This document shows positions 5,625 through 10,770 of a DNA stretch of 10,770 nt, one piece after another. The DNA comes from an uncultured Eubacteriales bacterium (GTDB lineage: Bacteria; Bacillota; Clostridia; Oscillospirales; CAG-272), in the NCBI GenBank assembly GCA_900546695.1, contig URDX01000045.1, forward strand, positions 1-10,770, given 5' to 3'. The translations under genes were made by a program, and so were the position numbers. Each line of letters opens with the position of its first letter. Positions within the stretch are counted from its first letter, which is position 1. The notes below the pieces were generated by a model. That model was not told the DNA's origin. It was given only the letters and a program-made list of their open reading frames with translations, and did not search any database.

Positions 5625-5787
5625 CGGCGTGCTTTTTTATATACGTGCTTTATACGTGCTTTTTATCGGCGCGATTTTTAATAGGCGTTTTTTTACCGGC
5701 GTGTTTTTCTCATAGGTGCATTTTTCGGCAGCAGACTCCTTTATCGGAGCGTGTTTTGTCGGCGTGTTTGCGGTGCGCTTTTCTTTA
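5625..5787. repeat. Degenerate tandem array of GGCGTG-T-run units
   Basis: About eleven imperfect copies of a 11-19-base unit follow each other without gaps. Examples are CGGCGTGCTTTTTTAT (5625-5640), ATACGTGCTTTTTAT (5652-5666), CGGCGCGATTTTTAAT (5667-5682), AGGCGTTTTTTTAC (5683-5696), CGGCGTGTTTTTCTCAT (5697-5713), CGGAGCGTGTTTTGT (5745-5759). The array fills the gap between the convergent MerR and DUF6514-like genes. The units are too short and too different, with no spacers, for a CRISPR array. The T runs could help end rightward transcription. Confidence 0.6.
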
Positions 5788-5800
5788 CAAAGGCTTGTCC

Positions 5801-6169
5801 TTACCCGCAGATAAGGTCGTCTATAACATCCTTTGCGTTTGTCGGCGAGACGCAGCCTGTTGCAAGAATGGAAAGCAGGCGGCTTGCCGCCTCGCGGCTG
5901 CGGGAGACGTCATAGATGAAAACGGTCTCGTCGGTGATGCCGAAGCAATCGAGCTCGGTTTTGATTATAAGTATCGAGTAGACGGTGGAGAGCTGCTCCG
6001 ATTCGCCGCGCGGCATGGATGCGTCGGTCGTGGCGATGAGCTTATACTGCAGCGAGATGCCCGGGCGGTCTGGGTGCACGAGCAGCGAATCACTCTCCCT
6101 CGCGCGCTCGGTCACGTACACGCACCTCTCGGTTTTCGGCTTGTCTTTCACGGAAACGGTCATGTTCAT
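5801..6169 (-). CDS. DUF6514-like small soluble protein
   Basis: A 122-residue protein starting MNMTVSVKDKPKTERCVYVT, with TVYSILIIKTELDCFGITDE in the middle, then VFIYDVSRSREAASRLL, and a C-terminus ending SPTNAKDVIDDLICG. This pattern (a short beta-rich protein with a conserved CFG, then FIYDVS, then a helix ending in DVIDDL) matches what I recall as the DUF6514 family of Clostridia. Its function is unknown. No signal peptide or membrane helix is visible. Two ATGs (6169 and 6163) are possible; a GTGAGG site at about 6174-6179 suits either. The gene is monocistronic, convergent with the MerR gene, with a good promoter 130 bases upstream. Confidence 0.75.
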   Translation of the reverse strand: MNMTVSVKDKPKTERCVYVTERARESDSLLVHPDRPGISLQYKLIATTDASMPRGESEQLSTVYSILIIKTELDCFGITDETVFIYDVSRSREAASRLLSILATGCVSPTNAKDVIDDLICG

Positions 6170-6300
6170 TTTGCCTCACTTTCCTTGCCTGCGGCGGCAT
6201 AATATATTGTTTTTCGGGCGATGCCGTCGGTGACGCTTTTTTCGGGCGTGCCGTATCGGTCAACGTTTTCTCAAGGCATGTCCCTCGAATTATTGATAAT

Positions 6301-6329
6301 ATCATAACACCAAATTATGGAAAAGTAAA
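6301..6329 (-). promoter_or_regulatory. Promoter of the DUF6514-like gene
   Basis: On the minus strand TTTACT (6329-6324) and TATGAT (6306-6301) are 17 bases apart. The predicted start near 6294 leaves a 5' leader of about 125 bases (6170-6294) in which I see no recognisable riboswitch. To the right, 6330-6563 is AT-rich, non-coding sequence with only weak inverted repeats, for example AACCGTT at 6359-6365 and AACGGTT at 6392-6398. Confidence 0.65.
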
Positions 6330-6563
6330 CCATATTTGTTCCCGCCGTTTCGACATACAACCGTTCCGATATCCGCTCATATACATAAAAAAACGGTTCG
6401 TTTACGGCGAAAAGGCTTCGAAAAGTGAGAGAAAGGGTTTAATCGGAGTACTGCCAACCGCGTAGCAGGGACATTTTTTGTCGAAAAGAGAATAAATATT
6501 CACATGTCAGGTAAAATATAACCGCACTTACAGTATTATTGCAATGAATAATTCGTGACGATG

Positions 6564-6572
6564 TGATATAAT
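6564..6572 (+). promoter_or_regulatory. Extended -10 promoter for the two-helix membrane protein
   Basis: TGA TATAAT (6564-6572) is an extended -10 element. The nearest -35-like hexamer, TTGCAA (6539-6544), is 22 bases away, too far for a standard promoter, so activity would rest on the extended element or an activator. Transcription from here would give a leader of about 230 bases before the GTG at 6809. Confidence 0.5.
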
Positions 6573-6649
6573 CGGTGTAGAAAGACGGGTGATATTGCGC
6601 TTTCCGCGATATCGAGCGCCGATGCTGCAGATTTTGCGGCATCACGGCG

Positions 6650-6744
6650 AAATGCAATGCAATATGCATTTTCACGTCTGTGAAAAATCGCGAAAAACGT
6701 ATAAATTAAAAGACCGGCAGAACGCAGTACAGACTGCGGTCTGC
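6650..6744 (+). other. Structured 5' leader region of unknown class
   Basis: Several hairpins follow one another: AAATGCA/TGCATTT (6650-6656, 6665-6671), overlapped by TTTTCAC gtct GTGAAAA (6669-6686), then GCAGA-GCAGT / ACTGC-TCTGC (6717-6744) with an AC/GG internal loop and an ACAG loop. The first two share bases and so compete. None is followed by a U run and I match no known riboswitch. The leader precedes an orphan membrane protein gene. Confidence 0.4.
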
Positions 6745-6808
6745 TCCGTCGACGTGATATCATCATACATAAGCATCCCGATTCATCCGAATCAAGAAAG
6801 GAACCGCC

Positions 6809-7078
6809 GTGAAACCGAGGAAGTACATATCCGTCCCCCGCATCTCCGACCGAACCGCCCGCGCTCTTCCCGTGCGGCTGTTCGCCGTCGGTATCAGCCT
6901 GATATTCGCGCAGCAGTTCTTCGCGCGGCTGCTGCTCGACGGCACGATAGAATCGACCATGTCGCTCTGTCGAAGACTCGCTGTTTGCTCCGCCGCCGCA
7001 GAATATGCACTCGTCTCGCTTTGCGTTCTTGTCGGCGGTGTGCTGCTGCTCGACCTCGCCGTGCGGGGAAAGCTGTGA
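6809..7078 (+). CDS. Small two-helix membrane protein, unknown family
   Basis: An 89-residue protein starting MKPRKYISVPRISDRTARAL. A basic N-terminus is followed by a hydrophobic helix at about 21-42 (PVRLFAVGISLIFAQQFFAR), a polar loop (DGTIESTM), and a second helix at about 62-84 ending in VRGKL. I do not recognise the family. The GTG at 6809 is supported by AAGGA (6798-6802) six bases upstream, and codon use fits the GC-rich neighbours. A strong terminator lies at 7306-7345. It stands alone between a structured leader and non-coding DNA, so context gives no function. A chance open frame is possible but less likely given the ribosome binding site and two clear helices. Confidence 0.7.
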   Translation: MKPRKYISVPRISDRTARALPVRLFAVGISLIFAQQFFARLLLDGTIESTMSLCRRLAVCSAAAEYALVSLCVLVGGVLLLDLAVRGKL

Positions 7079-7112
7079 TGCGGCGCGATACCGTGCATGC
7101 TGCATGAGCGGG

Positions 7113-7121
7113 TTATCCACA
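7113..7121 (+). other. Single consensus DnaA box
   Basis: TTATCCACA at 7113-7121 matches the DnaA box consensus exactly. It is alone: no cluster, no dnaA/dnaN genes and no AT-rich unwinding element are nearby, so it is not an origin. It may be chance or a DnaA titration/regulatory site. The rest of the 7079-7305 gap shows only a palindrome, TGTTAATTAACA (7256-7267), and a doubled TTTTGACT (about 7127-7142). Confidence 0.4.
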
Positions 7122-7305
7122 GGCTGTTTTGACTTTTTGACTGCTTAGCTTGCTGCGCGATGCCGGTACATGTCGGGGTGACCGTCGGAACGGGATAAAA
7201 CGGTGCGGATGTTGCCGCGGCAAAGCGGTCGGAAAAGCGACAAAGCCGTATGCGCTGTTAATTAACATAAGCGTTGCCCGTTGCAAATGTCCCCCTTAAA
7301 TACTG

Positions 7306-7345
7306 AAGTCTGCCGAAACGGATATCCGTTTCGGCAGACTTTTTA
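7306..7345 (+). terminator. Strong intrinsic terminator built on a 36-base perfect palindrome
   Basis: Positions 7306-7341 are a perfect palindrome: AAGTCTGCCGAAACGGAT followed directly by its reverse complement. The palindrome's final TT runs into TTTT, giving a five- to six-T tail on the plus strand. It ends rightward transcripts, most simply that of the small membrane protein gene. On the minus strand no T run follows, so it would not stop the ATPase transcript. Confidence 0.85.
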
Positions 7346-7408
7346 ATGTTTGGATAACATGGAAGCTGCTTTTTGACGACCTTTCGGCGGCGCGGGATTT
7401 TCACTTTT

Positions 7409-7515
7409 GCCGCCGCGTGACCGCTTTTTCGACCTCCGCGCCGTCGCTGAGATCCGTTTTCGGCTCTCGCACCGCCGCGTGACCTTCGCTTTCAGCTCTT
7501 ATGCCGCCGCGGAAG
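7409..7515. repeat. Imperfect direct repeats downstream of the ATPase gene
   Basis: GCCGCCGCGTGACC (7409-7422) recurs as ACCGCCGCGTGACC (7471-7484), and partly as GCCGCCGCGGAAGCG near 7503-7517, at the end of the ATPase gene. The spacing is 62 then about 32 bases. The first copy also pairs with CGGCGGC (7385-7391). No T-rich terminator for the leftward ATPase transcript is apparent in this region. Confidence 0.35.
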
Positions 7516-7517
7516 CG

Positions 7518-10250
7518 TCATTTCTTCAGCTTCCGCTGTACCCACTTGACCGCCTCGACTATCGGTATAACGGAAAGTGCAAGCCCGATCGAGATAGCAT
7601 ATTCGGCAATGCCGATGGGGGTAAAGCCGAACGCTGCGGCGAGCGCGGGGACCTCTATCAGCAGAGTAGTGAGCACGAGCGATGCGAGCATCGCGCCGAA
7701 TAGCGGGAGATTATGGCTGCCGCGCAGGCTCAGCATGACCGTCGAACCGCGCTGCGAGCGCATGTTGAACGAGTGGAATATCTCGCACATCGACATGGTT
7801 AGAAACGCCATTGTCATGCCCTGCTCGCAGTCGGCGATGTTGCGGAAAGCCCAAACACCTGCGTCGAGCCGTTCGCCGATGAAGAATGCGGCGAGGGTCA
7901 GCACGGTGACGAGCGCGCCCTGATAGAGCACGTCGAAGCCGAGTCCGCCTGAGAATATGCCGTCACGGACGTCGCGCGGGCGGCGGCGCATGATGCCCGC
8001 CTCTGCCTGCTCGAGACCGAGCGCGAGCGCGGGGAAGCAGTCGGTGACGAGGTTGATAAACAGCAGATGCGGTGCGCGGAACACGGTAAAGCCGAGCACC
8101 GTCGCGAGAAAGATGGTCATTACCTCGGCGAGATTCGAGCCGAGCAGGAACTGTATCGCGCGGCGGATGTTGTCGTATATCCGTCGTCCCTCGCCGACCG
8201 CACCGACGATGGTGGCAAAGTTATCGTCGGCGAGCACCATGTCGGCGACGTTTTTGGTAACGTCGGTGCCCGTGATGCCCATGCCGACGCCGATGTCCGC
8301 GCTCTTGATGGACGGGGCATCGTTAACGCCGTCTCCCGTCATAGCGGTGACGTAGCCGCATGCGCGCCATGCGTTGACTATTCTCGTCTTGTGCTCGGGC
8401 TGAACGCGGGCGTAAACGCGGATGTCGCGGACGCGCTCCCGCAGCTCCTCGTCGCTCATCTGCGACAGCTGCGCACCCGTCAGCGCCTGCGACGGGTCGG
8501 TGAGTATGCCGAGCTCGCGCGCGATGGCGACGGCGGTATCGCGGTGGTCTCCTGTTATCATTACGGGGATGATGCCCGCCTCACGGCACTGCTCGATGGC
8601 TGCGCCGACCTCGGGGCGGACCGGGTCTATCATGCCGACGAGACCGAGGAATATCAGCCCCTGCTCAAGCGAATCGGGCGAGCAGTCGCCGGGCAGCTCG
8701 GTCAGCGGGCGGTATGCTGCGGCAAGCCCGCGCAGTGCCTGCTCCGCCATGGCGCGGTTCTCCGCTTCTATGCGCTCGCGCAGCTGATCCGTCATCGGAA
8801 CGACCTCGCCGCCGATAAGCGCTGCGGTGCAGTGCCCGAGCAGAACGTCGGGCGCGCCCTTTGTGTACTGAACGGCAGTGTCGGCGGACACGCGGTGGAC
8901 GGTGGTCATCATTTTTCGCATCGAATTAAACGGAGCCTCCGCTGCTCTCGGCTGAGCCGCTTCGAGCTCCGCCTTATGCAATCCGAGCGACGCGGCATAG
9001 CCGACAAGCGCCGCTTCGGTGGGCTCGCCGACGATGCCGTCGCTTCCCTCGCGTGCATCCGAGCAGAGCGCAAGCGCGGTCGCAAGCAGCTGTTCGTCGT
9101 CGCCGAAATGACGAACGACGGTCATGCGGTTTTGCGTCAGCGTTCCTGTTTTGTCGGTGCAGATGACCTGCGCGCAGCCGAGCGTTTCAACGGCGGTCAG
9201 CCGACGGATGATGGCGTTGCGCTTCGACATGTTCGTAACACCGATGGAGAGCACGACGGTCACTACCGCCGCCAGACCCTCGGGAATAGCCGCGACGGCA
9301 AGGCTGACAGCGACCATGAACATGTCTATGACCCTGCTGAATATTTGTGCCGAGTCGCCGCCCGTCAGCTCATCGCGCCCGCTGATGAGAGAGTACGCGA
9401 ATATAAAGACGCATATGCCGAGGACGATGACGGTCAGCAGCTTTGACAGCTGAGAGAGCTTCTTCTGCAGCGGGGTCTGACCGTCCTGCGCCTGCGTAAT
9501 GGCGTCGGCTATCCTGCCCATTTCGGTGTTCATGCCCACCGCAGTGACGACGGCTTTGCCGCGCCCGTAGACGACCGAGCTGCCCATGTACAGCATGTTT
9601 CTGCGGTCGCCGAGCGGCACATCGCCGTCAGCGGATGACTGCTTATTATCGGAGCTGCCTGACTCCGTTTGTTTACCTGAGCCCAGCGGCTCCGATTGCT
9701 TATCTACGGGGACGCTCTCGCCTGTCAGCGCGGATTCCTCCGCCTTAAGACTGGCGCACTCGATTATGCGGCAGTCCGCGGGGACTGCGTCGCCTGCCTC
9801 GAGCAAAACAATGTCGCCGACCGTGAGCTCTTCGCTCGGAACGGTCATCACCTCGCCTCCGCGCAGTACGTGCGAGGTCGCGGCGCTCATCTTCTGCAGC
9901 GCGTCTATCGCCTGTTCCGCTTTGCTCTCCTGCAAAACGCCGAGCACGGCGTTTATCACAACGACGGCGAGTATTATCACCGTGTCGGTCGGGAACGCGC
10001 CCTCTCCGGACACGTGTCCCTCGTAGACCGACGTTACCGCGCTTATCACCGCCGCGACGATAAGGATGATTATCATCGGGTCGGCGAGCTGCGCGAGAAA
10101 ACGGCGTATCAGCGACGCGCGCTTCGGTTCTGCGAGTTTGTTTCTGCCGTCGCGCTCAAGCCTGCGCCCCGCTTCATCGGGGCTCAGTCCGCTCTCCGAG
10201 CTGTCGAGCTCACCGAGAACGGCGGCGGTCTCTTCAAGATAGTGTTTCAA
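7518..10250 (-). CDS. P2A-type cation-transporting ATPase (Ca2+/Mn2+ exporter)
   Basis: A 910-residue pump with all P-type landmarks in order, numbered from the TTG at 10250: actuator TGES (176-179), M4 PEGLAA (323-328), phosphorylation DKTGTLT (Asp366), KGAPD (464-468), TGD (566-568), hinge TGDGVND (638-644), M5 SNLAE (705-709) and M6 NLVTD (733-737). The Asn and Glu of M5, the Asn, Thr and Asp of M6 and the Glu of PEGL match SERCA calcium ligands; the M8 Glu appears replaced by Ser. The TTG is chosen because AGGAGG (10262-10257) lies six bases before it; a GTG at 10274 would put that site inside the gene. A Mn2+ riboswitch controls it, so Mn2+ export is likely besides or instead of Ca2+. 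Odd: a Ser/Gln-rich stretch with three KQ(S/T) units at about 184-206 of the actuator domain. Confidence 0.95.
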   Translation of the reverse strand: MKHYLEETAAVLGELDSSESGLSPDEAGRRLERDGRNKLAEPKRASLIRRFLAQLADPMIIILIVAAVISAVTSVYEGHVSGEGAFPTDTVIILAVVVINAVLGVLQESKAEQAIDALQKMSAATSHVLRGGEVMTVPSEELTVGDIVLLEAGDAVPADCRIIECASLKAEESALTGESVPVDKQSEPLGSGKQTESGSSDNKQSSADGDVPLGDRRNMLYMGSSVVYGRGKAVVTAVGMNTEMGRIADAITQAQDGQTPLQKKLSQLSKLLTVIVLGICVFIFAYSLISGRDELTGGDSAQIFSRVIDMFMVAVSLAVAAIPEGLAAVVTVVLSIGVTNMSKRNAIIRRLTAVETLGCAQVICTDKTGTLTQNRMTVVRHFGDDEQLLATALALCSDAREGSDGIVGEPTEAALVGYAASLGLHKAELEAAQPRAAEAPFNSMRKMMTTVHRVSADTAVQYTKGAPDVLLGHCTAALIGGEVVPMTDQLRERIEAENRAMAEQALRGLAAAYRPLTELPGDCSPDSLEQGLIFLGLVGMIDPVRPEVGAAIEQCREAGIIPVMITGDHRDTAVAIARELGILTDPSQALTGAQLSQMSDEELRERVRDIRVYARVQPEHKTRIVNAWRACGYVTAMTGDGVNDAPSIKSADIGVGMGITGTDVTKNVADMVLADDNFATIVGAVGEGRRIYDNIRRAIQFLLGSNLAEVMTIFLATVLGFTVFRAPHLLFINLVTDCFPALALGLEQAEAGIMRRRPRDVRDGIFSGGLGFDVLYQGALVTVLTLAAFFIGERLDAGVWAFRNIADCEQGMTMAFLTMSMCEIFHSFNMRSQRGSTVMLSLRGSHNLPLFGAMLASLVLTTLLIEVPALAAAFGFTPIGIAEYAISIGLALSVIPIVEAVKWVQRKLKK

Positions 10251-10315
10251 GGTGTACCTCCTGCTTCCTGCCACGCATTTAATATAAGGGTGGGAGTTCG
10301 CCTGCGGCGGGACTC

Positions 10316-10359
10316 AAAAAAGACCACCGACAGACGTATGTACGTCTGCCAATGGTCTT
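10316..10359 (-). terminator. Riboswitch-controlled terminator
   Basis: On the minus strand AAGACCA (10359-10353) pairs with TGGTCTT (10326-10320), and CAGACGTA (10348-10341) with TACGTCTG (10338-10331). A run of six Ts follows (10321-10316). The outer stem uses the AAGACC that belongs to the conserved 3' edge of the aptamer, so ligand binding should prevent this hairpin and allow transcription of the ATPase gene. Confidence 0.88.
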
Positions 10360-10467
10360 GCATCAAACACTCAGGTCTGTCTGCTGCCAGCCGCGCCGCT
10401 TCGCGACCCGACGGTTGGTGACAGCAGATGGGACGGCAGCCCGTCCATAGCTACTCCCCAAAGGTTG
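10351..10467 (-). promoter_or_regulatory. yybP-ykoY family manganese riboswitch aptamer
   Basis: The leader carries the two conserved edges of the yybP-ykoY class, GGGGAGTAG (10459-10451) and GCAAGACC (10361-10354). Between them are hairpin GGACGG gctg CCGTCC (about 10446-10431), a long arm closed by TCTGCTG/CAGCAGA (about 10428-10380), and CAGAC/GTTTG (about 10379-10364). This class senses Mn2+ and is known upstream of TerC-like proteins and P-type ATPases. Overlap of its 3' edge with a terminator predicts an ON switch: Mn2+ bound, terminator broken, pump made. Confidence 0.9.
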
Positions 10468-10472
10468 GGAGT

Positions 10473-10501
10473 ATTATACCATGGCGCGGCGGAAAAGTCA
10501 A
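10473..10501 (-). promoter_or_regulatory. Promoter of the riboswitch-ATPase transcript
   Basis: On the minus strand TTGACT (10501-10496) and TATAAT (10478-10473) are exactly 17 bases apart, with TGG directly before the -10, giving an extended -10. The predicted start is near 10466, at the 5' edge of the aptamer. It lies back to back with the rightward promoter at 10526-10554. Confidence 0.88.
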
Positions 10502-10525
10502 GGGCGGGCGGGGAGTTTTTTGAAT

Positions 10526-10554
10526 TTGCAAAGTTGTATATCAAATGCTATAAT
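10526..10554 (+). promoter_or_regulatory. Divergent promoter for the rightward gene
   Basis: TTGCAA (10526-10531) and TATAAT (10549-10554) are 17 bases apart, with TGC just before the -10. Its -35 is only 24 bases from that of the ATPase promoter, so a regulator bound between could affect both. Confidence 0.85.
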
Positions 10555-10560
10555 TAAAAG

Positions 10561-10730
10561 GTAGATATATGATTCTGCTTACAGCGTGTAATTTCGATGC
10601 GGTATCAATTTGCTCGGTCTGCGCTTTTTTCGCCGACATGCAACGGAGGGCTGAAAAAGCGAAAACATTAAATTCTAAGCAGGAATCCGCAAGGATTCCC
10701 GGCACGTCAAAACGAGGAGAGATAAAAAAG
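10561..10730 (+). other. Structured 5' leader of the rightward gene
   Basis: About 170 transcribed bases precede the ATG at 10731. CGCTTTTT (10622-10629) pairs with AAAAAGCG (10654-10661), reinforced by GCC/GGC inside. GGAATCC GCAA GGATTCC (10682-10699) is a perfect 7-bp stem with a GNRA tetraloop, 15 bases before GAGGAG (10714-10719). I match no known riboswitch class; no terminator with a U run is visible. Confidence 0.45.
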
Positions 10731-10770
10731 ATGCAGAAGCGTCGAAAATCGTCACGTCGGCGTACAAGCG
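10731..10770 (+). CDS. Start of an unidentified gene with a basic N-terminus (partial)
   Basis: The ATG at 10731 opens MQKRRKSSRRRTS and runs off the right edge. GAGGAG (10714-10719) lies 11 bases before it, slightly long but acceptable, and a very good promoter is 180 bases upstream. A strongly basic start like this is seen both on cytoplasmic tails preceding a membrane helix or signal anchor and on nucleic-acid-binding proteins. Thirteen residues cannot decide. No family can be named. Confidence 0.65.
   Translation, partial: MQKRRKSSRRRTS

Noticed and set aside
5625..5787. CRISPR array
   Set aside because: Units are contiguous, 11-19 bases and degenerate, with no unique spacers and no cas genes.
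5645..6202. 185-codon plus-strand frame through the repeat array
   Set aside because: Antisense to the DUF6514-like gene, beginning in the T-rich repeats; no coding signal.
6536..7120. 194-codon minus-strand frame
   Set aside because: Covers the promoter, leader and small membrane protein of the plus strand; low-complexity composition and no binding site at its start.
7113..7345. Replication origin
   Set aside because: One DnaA box only, with no box cluster, unwinding element or replication genes.
8067..9446. Very long open frame (459 codons) on the plus strand
   Set aside because: It is antisense to the P-type ATPase, whose full motif set is unambiguous; the antisense product has no recognisable domains and is a by-product of GC-rich codon use.
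10561..10730. Known riboswitch (c-di-AMP ydaO or c-di-GMP GEMM) in the right leader
   Set aside because: The conserved core motifs of these classes are not visible; only generic stems are.

Overview
The window looks like a chromosomal accessory stretch of a moderately GC-rich member of the Clostridia (Bacillota). Signs of this are AGGAGG-type ribosome binding sites, several TTG/GTG starts, sigma-A-type promoters with 17-base spacers, a Cys-rich KTR protein, a DUF6514-like protein and a yybP-ykoY manganese riboswitch. I read the taxonomy from gene content only.

Positions 1-957 differ from the rest. They are visibly AT-richer and dense in inverted repeats. They carry the start of a TetR-family regulator on the minus strand (1-229) with a promoter/operator (247-303), three phased TGCACCCCC-like repeats (398-450), two long hairpins, and a leader that resembles the attenuation leaders of ribosomal-protection tetracycline resistance genes (603-810, 36-residue leader peptide at 667-777). 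No resistance gene follows that leader. At about 957/958 two broken genes meet: a minus-strand 3' end (877-957, followed by a terminator) and the C-terminal two-thirds of a second TetR-family regulator (958-1377). I read this as the edge of a rearranged mobile segment or a chimeric assembly join.

Positions 958-3156 are a tight plus-strand run of small genes: truncated TetR, Cys-rich KTR peptide, DUF998 membrane protein (start region out of frame by one base), GNAT acetyltransferase, and a decayed remnant of an integral-membrane M50-like protein. Positions 3178-5555 form a drug-efflux unit. A MATE exporter sits behind a promoter with a 19-base spacer that holds a perfect dyad, the layout used by MerR activators, and a BmrR-like MerR/GyrI regulator lies just downstream. 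A degenerate array of GGCGTG-plus-T-run units (5625-5787) separates it from a minus-strand DUF6514-like gene (5801-6169).

Positions 6170-7517 are mostly non-coding: divergent promoters, a structured leader, an 89-residue two-helix membrane protein (6809-7078), a lone consensus DnaA box and a terminator built on a 36-base perfect palindrome. Positions 7518-10250 (minus) encode a P2A-type cation ATPase. Its leader is a complete yybP-ykoY aptamer plus overlapping terminator (10316-10467), so the pump is probably switched on by Mn2+ and may export Mn2+ and/or Ca2+. A back-to-back promoter (10526-10554) drives a rightward gene whose first 13 codons are in the window.

Two or three independent small-molecule-responsive export circuits (MerR/MATE, Mn riboswitch/ATPase, possibly the left TetR) are thus packed beside a damaged mobile segment.
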